A DNA stretch of 64,000 nucleotides from Oxalobacteraceae bacterium (GTDB lineage: Bacteria > Pseudomonadota > Gammaproteobacteria > Burkholderiales > Burkholderiaceae_D): NCBI GenBank assembly GCA_013284265.1, contig JABTBR010000004.1, positions 62,001-126,000 on the forward strand, in the 5' to 3' direction. Of this stretch, positions 31,310 through 40,869 are shown one piece after another. Made by a program: the position numbers and the translations under genes. Under the pieces are notes generated by a model that saw only the letters and a list, made by a program, of their open reading frames with translations, ran no database searches and was not told the origin of the DNA. The number at the start of each line of letters is the position of its first letter. The stretch's first letter is position 1.

Positions 31310-33163
31310 ATGCATATCACCACCACTGGCGCGCACTCCGGCGTGGCCAAGACCACCAATCCTCATCCACTGGTACGCCATGCGCTGGCCGCCGCCCTGT
31401 GCGCGATCGGCTGCGCGAATGCCGCCGAAATCGATACCGGCAACCCGGATCTGGCTATCCGCTTCGATAACACCATCAAATATAACTATGGGCACCGCCT
31501 CAGCGCCCAGAATCCCGCCTTGCTCAAATCGGCCAACTACGACGATGGCGACCGCAATTTCAACAAGGGCACGGTATCGAACCGGGTCGACCTGTTGAGC
31601 GAACTCGACCTGGTGTTCGAAAAGCGCCTGGGGATGCGCGTCTCGGCGGCCGCCTGGTATGACCAGGCCTACAACAGCCTGGACAACCAGAATGTTGCGA
31701 GCTCCAATCACCAGCAGGGCGGCAAGCCGGCGCTGGGCCAGTCCGCCACCACCCAGCGCTACCACCGCCGTTCCGGCGAAGTGCTCGACGCCTTCGTGTT
31801 CGGGAACTTCGAGCTGGCCGACATGCCGGTCAACGTCAAGCTGGGCCAGCATACGCTGTACTGGGGCGAAAGCCTGCTGAGCCCAATTCACGGCGTCAGT
31901 TACGGCCAGTCGCCGGTCGACCTGCTCAAAGGCTATTCGGTGCCGGGTTCGGAAGCGAAGGAATTGTTCCTGCCGCGCCAGGCCGTTTCGGCGCAGTTCT
32001 CGCCGACGGCCGAACTGAGTTTCGCGGCCCAGTACTTCTTCAACTGGAAGCCGGCGCGCCTGCCGGAGTCGGGTTCCTTCCTGGGTTTCTACGACTACGC
32101 CTTCCAGGGCGGCGAATCGTTCTTCCTCGGCCCGCTGGGCGCGCCGGCCGTACGCCGCGCCGACAGCCGCGCGCCGAATGGCGGCGACTTCGGCGTGGCC
32201 GCGCGCTGGAGCCCGAACTGGCTTGACGGCACCGCCGGCCTGTACCTGCGCCGCACCTCGGACCTGCTGCCGCAGGCGAATGTGCGCCTGGCCGGCCTGC
32301 CGACCGCGCTGTTCGGCGCCGGCGCCGTGGGTCCGGCCGTCTGCAAGGGCATGATTCCGGGCGCGGCGGTGGCCGGTGCCAACTGCCTGTTCTATCCGGG
32401 CCAGTTGAGCGGCAATCAGTACCAGCTGGAATACGCCAACGGCATCGACGTGCTGGGCCTGTCGCTGTCGAAGAGCGTGGCCGGCATCGCGGTGGGCGCC
32501 GACCTGTCCTACCGCCGCAATATGCCGATCTACTCGACCCCGGCGCTGTTGATGCCGGCCGGGACCAGCCCGGTCGTGCTCAACGCGCTCAATGCCAAGG
32601 TGGCGCCGACGCTGGTGGTGGTGGCGGGCGACCTGCCCAAGCAGGGCGAGGTCAGCGGCACGCGCGGCAATACCGTGCACGGCGTGCTGAACTTCCTTGG
32701 CACCACGGCCAAGACGCCGGTGGCCGACGCCTCGACCTGGGCGGTGGAATTCGTCTGGAGCCGGGTCGCCAAGCTGACCCAGAACCCGCAGTTCTACCGT
32801 GGCCGCGACGGCTATAACGGCGTCGACAAGGTCAGCCACGATTTCTACGCGGTGGCCGCGACCTACAGCTCGACCTGGTTCCAGGTGCTGCCGGGGGTCG
32901 ACGTGTCGATGCCGCTCAGTTACTCGGTGGGCCTGAAGGGCAATTCCGGCGTGCAGGCGGGCGGCAACAAGGGCGCGGGCAACTACGCGCTGGGCCTGTC
33001 CTTCGACGTGCGCCAGAAGTACCGCTTCGATATCAAGTACGTCAATTTCTTCGGTCCGCTGGTGACCGATCCGAACAGCGGCGCCGTCACCTCCTTCGGT
33101 GGCGTGACCTCGCTGCTCAAGGACCGTGGCTTCCTGGCCGCGACCTTCAAGACCACCTTCTGA
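31310..33163 (+). CDS. DUF1302 family outer-membrane protein
   Basis: A 617-residue protein with an N-terminal export signal (hydrophobic core ALAAALCAIGCANA, after an extended polar start). The body is rich in alternating beta-strand sequence and ends in Phe (AATFKTTF), so it is probably an outer-membrane barrel. The segment IRFDNTIKYNYGHRL near the mature N-terminus is typical of DUF1302. Members are usually encoded next to DUF1329, BNR-repeat and RND proteins, exactly as here, and are suspected of moving hydrophobic compounds. Function is not established. A shared activator-type site lies upstream. Confidence 0.85.
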   Translation: MHITTTGAHSGVAKTTNPHPLVRHALAAALCAIGCANAAEIDTGNPDLAIRFDNTIKYNYGHRLSAQNPALLKSANYDDGDRNFNKGTVSNRVDLLSELDLVFEKRLGMRVSAAAWYDQAYNSLDNQNVASSNHQQGGKPALGQSATTQRYHRRSGEVLDAFVFGNFELADMPVNVKLGQHTLYWGESLLSPIHGVSYGQSPVDLLKGYSVPGSEAKELFLPRQAVSAQFSPTAELSFAAQYFFNWKPARLPESGSFLGFYDYAFQGGESFFLGPLGAPAVRRADSRAPNGGDFGVAARWSPNWLDGTAGLYLRRTSDLLPQANVRLAGLPTALFGAGAVGPAVCKGMIPGAAVAGANCLFYPGQLSGNQYQLEYANGIDVLGLSLSKSVAGIAVGADLSYRRNMPIYSTPALLMPAGTSPVVLNALNAKVAPTLVVVAGDLPKQGEVSGTRGNTVHGVLNFLGTTAKTPVADASTWAVEFVWSRVAKLTQNPQFYRGRDGYNGVDKVSHDFYAVAATYSSTWFQVLPGVDVSMPLSYSVGLKGNSGVQAGGNKGAGNYALGLSFDVRQKYRFDIKYVNFFGPLVTDPNSGAVTSFGGVTSLLKDRGFLAATFKTTF

Positions 33164-33176
33164 CTGGGAACCGATC

Positions 33177-34541
33177 ATGAACTTCAAGCATAGCGTAATG
33201 ATGGCCGCGGTATTGTCCGCGTTGATAGGCGGCGGCGCGCGGGCGGGCGTCACCCCGGAAGAGGCGAAGCAGCTGGGCGCGAACCTGACCGCCGTCGGCG
33301 CCGAAAAGGCCGGCAACAAGGAGGGCACGATTCCCGAATATACCGGCGGGCTGGCGACGCCGCCGGCCGGCTACGTCAAGGGCAGCGGCATGCGTCCCGA
33401 CCCCTTCGCGGGCGAAAAACCGCGCCTGGTCATCACCGGCAAGAATCTGGCTGGCATGGACGACAAGCTGACCGCCGGCACCCGTGAACTGCTCAAGCGC
33501 TATCCGGGCTTCCGTGTCGACGTCTACCCGACCCACCGCACCGTGGCGCTGCCGAAGGCGCAGCTGGACAACACGGCAAAGAACGCGCTCAACGCCAAGT
33601 CCACCGATGGTGGCGTGGGCGTGGAAAACGTGCTCTCCGGCGTGCCTTTCCCGATTCCCAAGAGCGGCTTCGAAGTGATGTGGAACCACCTGCTGCGCTA
33701 CCAGGGCCAGGCGTTCACCACCAAGTATGAATCGTGGAACGTCGACTCCTCCGGCACCCCCAGCCTGGCGACCGCCGGCGAGATCTTCGAGGAATTCCCG
33801 CTGGCCGATCCAAAGCGCACCGAGGTGGCGCAGCAGAACGACGTGTTCTTCCGCACCAAGCTGACCTACCTGGCGCCTGCGCGCCGGGCCGGCGAGGGCC
33901 TGATGGCCTTCGACGCGGTCAATCCTGCGGTACAGCCGCGCAAGGTGTGGCAATACCTGCCGGGCCAGCGCCGCGTCAAACTGGCGCCGGACGTCGCCTA
34001 CGACACGCCCAATCCCGGTTCGGCCGGCACGTCGACCTATGACAACGCCTGGATCTTCAACGGCGCGCTGGACCGCTACGACTTCAAGCTGGTGGGCAAG
34101 AAGGAGATGATCGTCCCTTATGGCGAATATGCGCTGTTCGCCGCCAAGGTGGTGACCGACGTGGTCAAGCCGAATCACCTCAATCCGGACTTCGTGCGCT
34201 GGGAGCAGCATCGCGTCTGGGTGGTGGAAGCGACGCTGAAACCGGGCAAGCGCCACATCTACGCCAAGCGCACCTTCTACATCGACGAAGACAGCTGGGT
34301 AGCGCTGGCCTCGGACGAATACGATGCGCGCGGGCAGTTGTACCGCTCTTCCTTCGACCACCTGATCTATGCCTACGATGTGCAGGCCACCTACACCGGC
34401 AACCACGTGATCTATGACTTCATCAGCGGCGCCTACAACTTGACCGGCATGTCCGGCCCGTATGGCGGTCTGAAATACATCGAGCCGCTGAAGCCGGCCC
34501 AATGGTCGCCCGAGGCCTTGTCCGGTTCCGGCGTGCGTTAA
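33177..34541 (+). CDS. DUF1329 family periplasmic/outer-membrane-associated protein
   Basis: A 454-residue protein from the ATG at 33177, which begins a clear signal peptide (hydrophobic MMAAVLSALIGGGARA); an upstream start would bury it. The mature part opens with VTPEEAKQLGANLTAVGAEKAGN and contains WQYLPGQRRVKLAPDVAYDTPNP, both typical of DUF1329, a LolA/LolB-like fold family by recollection. It is 13 bp after the DUF1302 gene and almost certainly co-transcribed. A role in carrying lipids or hydrophobic substrates across the periplasm is inferred from fold and neighbours. Confidence 0.86.
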   Translation: MNFKHSVMMAAVLSALIGGGARAGVTPEEAKQLGANLTAVGAEKAGNKEGTIPEYTGGLATPPAGYVKGSGMRPDPFAGEKPRLVITGKNLAGMDDKLTAGTRELLKRYPGFRVDVYPTHRTVALPKAQLDNTAKNALNAKSTDGGVGVENVLSGVPFPIPKSGFEVMWNHLLRYQGQAFTTKYESWNVDSSGTPSLATAGEIFEEFPLADPKRTEVAQQNDVFFRTKLTYLAPARRAGEGLMAFDAVNPAVQPRKVWQYLPGQRRVKLAPDVAYDTPNPGSAGTSTYDNAWIFNGALDRYDFKLVGKKEMIVPYGEYALFAAKVVTDVVKPNHLNPDFVRWEQHRVWVVEATLKPGKRHIYAKRTFYIDEDSWVALASDEYDARGQLYRSSFDHLIYAYDVQATYTGNHVIYDFISGAYNLTGMSGPYGGLKYIEPLKPAQWSPEALSGSGVR

Positions 34542-34579
34542 GAAGTCGAGCCTTTAAGTTCGCGCGCCGCTGTGCGATT

Positions 34580-34681
34580 AAAACCCACGGCGTAACCCTG
34601 GGGTCTGACCTAGGGTCCGGGCAGGGGCTACGCCCCGCCTGTCCCTGCGGGACAGGCCCCCGGCTCTTTGCCGTGGGTTTT
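34580..34681 (+). repeat. Intergenic palindromic repeat, copy 5, long form
   Basis: Same orientation as copy 1: AAACCCACGGCGTAACCC at the start, GGCTCTTTGCCGTGGGTTTT at the end, with GGGGCTACGCCCC and CTGTCCCTGCGGGACAG inside. It separates the DUF1329 gene from the BNR gene inside what would otherwise be one operon. Confidence 0.85.
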
Positions 34682-34747
34682 GGATGTTAGCCGGCGGCAC
34701 GCCAGCAATGATTTGTTCTTCACCTAATGGCTTTTAGTGAGTCTGTC

Positions 34748-35743
34748 ATGAACCGAATAATTAGAACACTGGTAGCGGTGGCTACAGTTGCCTCCGTCTT
34801 CAGCGCGCAAGCCGCCCCACCGGCGGCCGCCCCGAAAGGCTTCGTCGACCCGCTAGACCAGCCGGCCCAGCCCAGCGCCCTGGCCAGCCGCGCGCTGATC
34901 AACGGCGTGGCGCAGGCCGGCCGCCGCCTGGTGGCGGTGGGCCAGCGCGGCCATATCCTGTACTCCGACGACCAGGGCGGCAACTGGCTGCAGGCCGCCG
35001 TGCCGCTGTCGGCCGACCTGGTGGCGCTGTCCTTCAGCGACGCCAAACAAGGCTGGGCGGTGGGCCACGACGCCGTGGTGCTGCATACCGCCGATGCCGG
35101 CGCCAGCTGGCAGCGCCAGTACGACGGCCGCCAGGACCCGCTGGCCGGCGACAAGCCCCTGCTCGATATCTGGTTCGACAGCGCCGGCCACGGCATGGCG
35201 GTGGGCGCCTTCGGCATGGCGCTGCAAAGCGATGACGGTGGCCGCAACTGGCGCCATTGCGAAGACTTGCTGGACAACCCGCAAGGACTGCACCTGAACG
35301 CCATCCGTCTGATCGACGGCGCGCTGTACATCGTCGGCGAACAGGGGCTGGTATTGCGCCGCGCCGCTGGCGGCGGGCGCTTCGAAGCGCTGGCCACGCC
35401 CTACAAGGGCAGCTTTTTCGGCATCGCCGGCAAGCCCGGCGCGCTGGTGGTGTTCGGCCTGCGCGGCACCGCGCTGCACAGCGGGGACGCCGGCCAGAGC
35501 TGGCAGAGCGCCGCCACCGGCACCCAGGTCGGCCTGACGGCCGGCGTGCGCCTGGCGGACGACACGCTGCTGCTGGTGAGCCAGTCCGGCCAGCTGCTGC
35601 GCAGCCGCGACGGCGGCGCCAGTTTCGCGCCGCTGGCCGGCATCCCGCCCGGTTCGGCCACGGCGGTGCTGCAGCTGGACGGACAGCGCCTGCTGATCGG
35701 CGGCGTGCGCGGCCTGCGCGTGCAGCCTGTGGCACTTTACTAG
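34748..35743 (+). CDS. YCF48/BNR-repeat periplasmic protein
   Basis: A 331-residue exported beta-propeller-like protein from the ATG at 34748, which starts the signal peptide (LVAVATVASVFSAQA); the in-frame ATG at 34727 only adds seven polar residues. Repeated blocks of the YCF48/HCF136 type are seen: VGQRGHILYSDDQGGNW, VGHDAVVLHTADAGASW, VGAFGMALQSDDGGRNW and FGLRGTALHSGDAGQSW. These proteins act as assembly or stability factors. Here it sits between DUF1329 and an RND-type transporter, a recurring gene set, and probably assists that transport machine. Confidence 0.88.
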   Translation: MNRIIRTLVAVATVASVFSAQAAPPAAAPKGFVDPLDQPAQPSALASRALINGVAQAGRRLVAVGQRGHILYSDDQGGNWLQAAVPLSADLVALSFSDAKQGWAVGHDAVVLHTADAGASWQRQYDGRQDPLAGDKPLLDIWFDSAGHGMAVGAFGMALQSDDGGRNWRHCEDLLDNPQGLHLNAIRLIDGALYIVGEQGLVLRRAAGGGRFEALATPYKGSFFGIAGKPGALVVFGLRGTALHSGDAGQSWQSAATGTQVGLTAGVRLADDTLLLVSQSGQLLRSRDGGASFAPLAGIPPGSATAVLQLDGQRLLIGGVRGLRVQPVALY

Positions 35744-35753
35744 AAAGACGGAT

Positions 35754-38150
35754 ATGGACATGAGAAGCAATATGCCGGACGAGATGCCGGTGGTGCGCGA
35801 GCTGGGGCTGTTCGACCGCCGCTCGGGCAGCTGGCTGGAGCGGCTGGTATTCAACAACCGCATGGCGCTGGTGCTGCTGTGCGTGGCGGCGACGCTGGTG
35901 CTGGGCTGGCTGGCCGGCACTCGCCTGGGCCTGAACGCGAGCTTTGAAAAAATGCTGCCGCAAGGCCAGCCGTATATCCAGAACTATCTGCAGCACAAAC
36001 CGGCCCTGCGCGGCCTGGGCAATGCGCTGCGGGTGGTGGTGGAAAACCCGCAGGGCGACATCTTCGAGCCGCGCTATCTGGAGTCGCTGCGGCAGGTCAA
36101 CGATGCGCTGTTCCTGACGCCCGGCGTCGACCGCGCCTGGATGAAATCGATGTGGACCCCGTCGGTGCGCTGGACCGAGGTGACGGAGGAGGGCTTCCAG
36201 GGCGGTCCGGTGATGCCGGACGGCTACGACGGTTCGGCGCGCAGCGTCGAACAACTGAAGATCAATATCGCGCGCTCCGGCATCGTCGGCAGCCTGGTGG
36301 GCAATAACTACAAGTCCACCATGATCTTCGTACCGCTGCTGGACAAGGACCCGGCCACCGGCAAGGTCATCGACTACCGCGAGCTGGCGCAGGCCATCGA
36401 GCGGAACGTGCGCAGCAAGCAGTCGGGCGCCTATCCGGTGAAGATCCATGTGATCGGCTTCGCCGAACTGATCGCCGAACTGCTGGCCGGCATGCAGCAG
36501 GTGCTGATGTACTTCGGCATCGCCGCCGCCATCGCCACGGCGGTGATCTACGCCTATACCCGCTGCCTGCGCTCGACCGCGCTGGTGGTGGCATGCTCGC
36601 TGGTGGCGGTGCTGTGGCAACTGGGCCTGGTGGCCGCGCTGGGCTTCGAGCTGGACCCGTTCTCGATCCTGGTGCCCTTCCTGGTGTTTGCCATCGGCGT
36701 GTCGCACGGCGCGCAAAAAATGAACGGCATCATGCAGGACGTGGGGCGCGGCACGCACCGGCTGGTGGCGGCGCGCTACACCTTCCGGCGCCTGTTCCTG
36801 GCCGGCCTGACCGCGCTGCTGGCCGACGCGGTCGGCTTCGCGGTGCTGATGACCATCGATATCCCGGTCATCCGCGACCTGGCGCTGACGGCCAGCATCG
36901 GCGTGGCCGTGCTGATCTTCACCAACCTGATGCTGCTGCCGGTGCTGCTGTCCTATGTCGGCGTGTCGCCGGCCGCGGCGGCGCGCACCATGCGCGCCGA
37001 CAGCGGTCCGGCACATGGCCTGGAGCGCCTGTGGCGCGGGCTGGAACGCTTCGCCACGCCGCGCTGGGCCGGCTGGACCGTGGCCGCGGCGCTGCTGCTG
37101 GCGGCGGGCGGCTATGCGCTGTCGACCCGCCTGCAGATCGGCGACCTCGATCCGGGTGCGCCGGAGCTGCGCGCCGACTCGCGCTACAACCGCGACAACG
37201 CCTATATCACGGCCAACTACTCGCTCTCGTCCGACCAGTTCGCGGTGATGCTGAAAACGCCCAAGGAAGGCTGCCTCAAATACGAGACCCTGGTCGAAGC
37301 CGACCGCCTGGCCTGGACCCTGCGCCAGGTGCCGGGGGTGCAGACCACGGTGTCGCTGGCCGACGCGGTGCGCCAGGTCACGGCCGGCACCTCGGAGGGC
37401 AGCCCCAAGTGGCTGACGCTGTCGCGCAACCAGGACGTGCTCAATTACGGGGCCCAGCAGGCCTCGGTCAACAACCCTGAACTGTTCGACCGGGCCTGCT
37501 CGCTGATGCCGGTGATCGCCTACCTGGCCGACCACAAGGCCGAGACGCTGGAGCGGGTGACCGCGGCGGCCGCCGCCTTCGCGGCCGCGCACAGCACGCT
37601 GGACCGGGAGTTCCTGCTGGCCGCCGGCAGCGCCGGTATCGAGGCCGCCACCAATATCGTGGTGCGCGAAGCCAACCACAAGATGCTGCTGTATGTGTAT
37701 GCCGCCGTGATCCTGCTGTGCTGGATCACCTTCCGCAGCTGGCGCGCGGTGCTGGTGGCGGTGTTGCCGCTGGCGCTGACCTCGATCCTGTGCGAGGCCC
37801 TGATGGTCCTGCTGGGCATGGGCGTCAAGGTCGCCACCCTGCCGGTGATCGCGCTGGGCGTGGGCATCGGCGTCGACTATGCGCTGTATCTGGTGTCGGT
37901 GCAATTGGCGCAGCAGCGCCAGGGCAGTACGCTGGCCGAGGCCTATCGCCATGCGCTGCAGTTCACCGGCAAGGTGGTGGCGCTGGTGGGCGTGACGCTG
38001 GCGGCCGGCGTGGTGTGCTGGGCCTGGTCGCCGATCAAGTTCCAGGCCGATATGGGCATCCTGCTGACCTTCATGTTCACCTTGAACATGGTGGGCGCGC
38101 TGGTGCTGGTGCCGGCCCTGTCGCACTTCTTGCTGAGGAAGGTGAAATGA
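35754..38150 (+). CDS. MMPL/RND family transporter
   Basis: A 798-residue inner-membrane protein with the RND plan. There is one TM helix near residues 40-60 and a periplasmic domain of about 190 residues. A bundle of helices follows (about 250-410, including FSILVPFLVFAIGVSHGAQKMNG), then a second periplasmic domain and a second helix bundle ending near 795. The VIALGVGIGVDYALYLVSV segment is a hallmark of the MMPL/SSD group, which moves lipids and hydrophobic molecules. It lies 10 bp after the BNR gene. With DUF1302 and DUF1329 proteins it may form an envelope-spanning lipid-like transport system. Confidence 0.9.
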   Translation: MDMRSNMPDEMPVVRELGLFDRRSGSWLERLVFNNRMALVLLCVAATLVLGWLAGTRLGLNASFEKMLPQGQPYIQNYLQHKPALRGLGNALRVVVENPQGDIFEPRYLESLRQVNDALFLTPGVDRAWMKSMWTPSVRWTEVTEEGFQGGPVMPDGYDGSARSVEQLKINIARSGIVGSLVGNNYKSTMIFVPLLDKDPATGKVIDYRELAQAIERNVRSKQSGAYPVKIHVIGFAELIAELLAGMQQVLMYFGIAAAIATAVIYAYTRCLRSTALVVACSLVAVLWQLGLVAALGFELDPFSILVPFLVFAIGVSHGAQKMNGIMQDVGRGTHRLVAARYTFRRLFLAGLTALLADAVGFAVLMTIDIPVIRDLALTASIGVAVLIFTNLMLLPVLLSYVGVSPAAAARTMRADSGPAHGLERLWRGLERFATPRWAGWTVAAALLLAAGGYALSTRLQIGDLDPGAPELRADSRYNRDNAYITANYSLSSDQFAVMLKTPKEGCLKYETLVEADRLAWTLRQVPGVQTTVSLADAVRQVTAGTSEGSPKWLTLSRNQDVLNYGAQQASVNNPELFDRACSLMPVIAYLADHKAETLERVTAAAAAFAAAHSTLDREFLLAAGSAGIEAATNIVVREANHKMLLYVYAAVILLCWITFRSWRAVLVAVLPLALTSILCEALMVLLGMGVKVATLPVIALGVGIGVDYALYLVSVQLAQQRQGSTLAEAYRHALQFTGKVVALVGVTLAAGVVCWAWSPIKFQADMGILLTFMFTLNMVGALVLVPALSHFLLRKVK

Positions 38151-38389
38151 ACAGCGCGGCGGAGAAGGCCGTTTTGAAACCCTTGGCGACGGAAGTGGCC
38201 GGGCAGATGCAGGCGATGCGCGCGCGCGGCGCTTCCTACGATGCGATCGCCGCCATGCTGAATCGCAGCGGCCTGCGCGGCTGCTGTGGCGGCCGCTGGT
38301 TCGCCGCCGGCGTGCGCCAGGCCTTGCTGAAGACGGTAGCCGAGCCTGCGCCGGCCATGGAACAGGGCGGGCCGGCGGCGCTGATCTGA
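38147..38389 (+). CDS. Small protein with a recombinase-like helix-turn-helix segment
   Basis: An 80-residue open frame whose ATG overlaps the transporter stop (ATGA), a strong sign of translational coupling. The central stretch ASYDAIAAMLNRSGLRGCCGGRWFA resembles the 'IAxxLNxxGxxTxxGxxW' segment found in large serine recombinases and some small DNA-binding proteins. There is no catalytic domain, so it is not a recombinase. It could be a small regulator of the operon. Its stop codon merges with repeat copy 6. Confidence 0.6.
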   Translation: MNSAAEKAVLKPLATEVAGQMQAMRARGASYDAIAAMLNRSGLRGCCGGRWFAAGVRQALLKTVAEPAPAMEQGGPAALI

Positions 38390-38454
38390 AACCCACGGCA
38401 AAGAGCCGGGGTCTGACCCGCCGGGTCAGACCCCAGGGTTACGCCTTGGGTTTT
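38389..38454 (-). repeat. Intergenic palindromic repeat, copy 6, short form
   Basis: AAACCCACGGCAAAGAGCC at one end and CCCAGGGTTACGCCTTGGGTTTT at the other, with GGGGTCTGACCC-GCC-GGGTCAGACCCC between them. Its first base is the last base of the preceding stop codon, so it sits exactly at the gene end, as a terminator would. Confidence 0.85.
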
Positions 38455-38517
38455 AACAGCGTCGTGGCACCTTTGATTACGTTTTCAAGAAATGAATAAT
38501 AACGAGGAGTACTCAGC

Positions 38518-40758
38518 ATGCTAGGTTTGATGCAGCATCAATCGCTGCAGGTGTCGTCGCTGATCGATCACGCCTGCCACACCCACCCTGACCGGGAAAT
38601 CATTTCGCGCACCTCGGAAGGACCAATCCAACGCAGTACCTACGCTTCGGTGGCGCGGCGCGCGCGCCAGCTGGCCAACGCGCTGATACGCCTGGGCGTC
38701 AAGCCCGGCGACCGCGTCGCCACACTGGCCTGGAACGGCTACCGCCACATGGAGCTGTACTACGCGGTGGCCGGTATCGGCGCCGTGCTGCACACAATCA
38801 ATCCGCGCCTGTTCCCCGAGCAGATCGAATACATCGCCAACCATGCCGAGGACCAGTTGCTGTTCTTCGACATCGGCTTCGCCGGCCTGGTGTCCGAGCT
38901 GATGCCCAAGCTCAAGAGCGTGCGCCGCTATTATGCGCTGACCGACCGCGAGCATCTGCCAGCCATGCCGGACGTGGGAAGCTACGAAGAGCTGATCGTC
39001 CAAGAAAGCGAGCAGTTCACCTGGCCGCAACTGGACGAGAACAGCGCCGCCGCCTTGTGCTATACCTCGGGCACCACGGGCAAGCCCAAGGGCGTACTGT
39101 ATTCGCACCGCTCGACCGTGCTGCACGCGATGGCGGTGTGCGGCGTCGACGGCCTGGCGCTGTCGGGCGCCGACACGGCGCTGGTGGTGGTGCCGATGTT
39201 CCATGTGAATGCCTGGGGCATGCCGTATGCGGGCGCCTTGTGCGGTGCGCGGTTGGTATTCCCCGGTCCGAGTCTCGATGGTGCCAGCGTCTACCAGTTG
39301 ATGCAGGCGGAGAAAGTGACGGTGGCGCTGGGCGTGCCGACCGTGTGGCTGATGCTGTTCCGCCACGCCGAGCAGCATGGCCTCGACCCCGCGCAGGAGC
39401 TGTGCCTGAAGCGGGTGGTCATCGGCGGCTCCGCCGCGCCGCTGTCGATGATCGAAACCTTTGAGGACCGCTTTGGCGCCGAGGTGCTGCACGCCTGGGG
39501 TATGACGGAGCTCTCGCCGCTGGGCACCGTCTGTCGGCCGATGCCGAAGCACGCCGAACTGGCGCCGGCCGCTTACCGCAAGCTGCAAATGAAGCAGGGC
39601 AGGCCGGTGTTTGGCGTGGCCCTGAAGATCGTCGACGAAGACGGCAAGGCGCTGGCGCACGACGGCATGGCGGCCGGCCGCCTGCTGGTGCGCGGTCCCT
39701 GGGTGGCCAGCGCCTATTTCGGCGGCGAACCGGGCGAGCTGCTCGACGCGGACGGCTATTTCGACACCGGCGACGTGGCCACCATCGACGCCGACGGCTA
39801 TATGCTCATCACCGACCGCGCCAAGGACGTGATCAAGTCCGGCGGCGAGTGGATCTCGTCGATCGACCTGGAAAACGCGGCGATGGACCATCCGGCCATC
39901 GCCGAGGCGGCGGTGATCGGCGTGGCCCATCCGACCTGGCAGGAGCGTCCGCTCTTGATCGCGGTGCGCAAGCCCGGCCAGCAGGTCAGCGGCGCCGAAC
40001 TGCTGGCGCATCTGGCGGGCCGGGTGGCGCGCTGGTGGTGTCCGGACGAAGTGGTGTTCGTCGACAGCCTGCCGCATACCGCGACGGGCAAGCTGCAGAA
40101 GATGACGCTGCGCCAGCAATTCAAGGATTTCCGCCTGAGCCAGTCGGCGCCGCCACGGGCCGCCGCGCCCGACGCCGTGCCGGCCTTGCCGACCTTGTTG
40201 ATCGTGCCCGGCCTGCGCGACCACGTGGAACTGCATTGGCAAACCCTGCTGGCCGGGGCCACGCCTGGCGCCCATACCGTGCCGCCGCTGGAGGCCGATG
40301 GCCTCAGCTGCGCGGCCCGGGTGGCGGCGCTGGACCGGGCCATCGCGGCCATCGACGGCCCGGTAATCCTGGTGGCGCACAGCGCCGGCGTGCTGATGGT
40401 GGCCCATTGGGCCGCCCGCCATCAGGGCCGGATCGCCGGCGCCTTGCTGGTGACGCCGCCCGATCTGGGCGCCGAATGGCCGCAGCCGTATCCGCGTCCG
40501 GCCACGCTGGCCGCCAACGGCTGGCTGCCGCTGCCGCGCGAGCGCCTGCCGTTCCCGTCGTTGCTGGCCGCCAGCAGCGACGACCATCTGGCCAGTATGG
40601 AGTCGGCGCGCGCGCTGGCGGCCGACTGGGGCGCCGAACTGGTTGAACTGGGTGCGGTGGGGCACCTGAATCCGGCCTCCGGCTACGGTCCCTGGCCGCA
40701 GGCCGTGGCGCTGCTGGAAAGGCTGCAGGCGAAGATAGATTCCACTGTCGCGAAATGA
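38518..40758 (+). CDS. Acyl-CoA synthetase fused to an RBBP9/YdeN-like serine hydrolase
   Basis: A 746-residue two-part enzyme. Residues 1-540 are a complete AMP-forming acyl-CoA ligase: P-loop [11 protein letters not shown] (182-192), WGMTE (327-331), [11 protein letters not shown] (414-424) and catalytic K525 in TATGKLQK. After a short Ala/Pro linker, residues 557-735 form an alpha/beta hydrolase of the RBBP9/YdeN type, with [10 protein letters not shown], nucleophile S622 in VAHSAGVL and H716 in VGHLNPASG. The hydrolase could release free acid from a thioester or ester, or edit the ligase product; this is inference. The start follows CGAGGAG at good spacing. Confidence 0.87.
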   Translation: MLGLMQHQSLQVSSLIDHACHTHPDREIISRTSEGPIQRSTYASVARRARQLANALIRLGVKPGDRVATLAWNGYRHMELYYAVAGIGAVLHTINPRLFPEQIEYIANHAEDQLLFFDIGFAGLVSELMPKLKSVRRYYALTDREHLPAMPDVGSYEELIVQESEQFTWPQLDENSAAALCYTSGTTGKPKGVLYSHRSTVLHAMAVCGVDGLALSGADTALVVVPMFHVNAWGMPYAGALCGARLVFPGPSLDGASVYQLMQAEKVTVALGVPTVWLMLFRHAEQHGLDPAQELCLKRVVIGGSAAPLSMIETFEDRFGAEVLHAWGMTELSPLGTVCRPMPKHAELAPAAYRKLQMKQGRPVFGVALKIVDEDGKALAHDGMAAGRLLVRGPWVASAYFGGEPGELLDADGYFDTGDVATIDADGYMLITDRAKDVIKSGGEWISSIDLENAAMDHPAIAEAAVIGVAHPTWQERPLLIAVRKPGQQVSGAELLAHLAGRVARWWCPDEVVFVDSLPHTATGKLQKMTLRQQFKDFRLSQSAPPRAAAPDAVPALPTLLIVPGLRDHVELHWQTLLAGATPGAHTVPPLEADGLSCAARVAALDRAIAAIDGPVILVAHSAGVLMVAHWAARHQGRIAGALLVTPPDLGAEWPQPYPRPATLAANGWLPLPRERLPFPSLLAASSDDHLASMESARALAADWGAELVELGAVGHLNPASGYGPWPQAVALLERLQAKIDSTVAK

Positions 40759-40810
40759 GAAGCCGCTGTCGCCCCAAGCATCGTGGCCGCTGAAACGGCG
40801 GGACTATACT
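40746..40810 (+). promoter_or_regulatory. Putative activator site and promoter of the quinone oxidoreductase-YeiH operon
   Basis: Half-sites TGTCGCGAAATGAG (40746) and TGTCGCCCCAAG (40767) lie about two helical turns apart. A -10-like TATACT (40805-40810) begins 31 bp after GTCGCC. The first 17 bp match the 31172 site at all but one position. The site overlaps the last codons of the acyl-CoA ligase gene. Confidence 0.6.
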
Positions 40811-40869
40811 CGATGTAAAGGTGGCAGCAGTACAAGAAAGCCCCACAGGAATAGAACGAGGAGATCAAG

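Noticed and set aside
35034-38396. A 1120-residue open frame on the minus strand across the MMPL transporter
   Set aside because: It is antisense to a clearly conserved transporter and BNR gene, is rich in His, Arg and Gln as expected of reversed GC-rich coding DNA, and shows no family motif.
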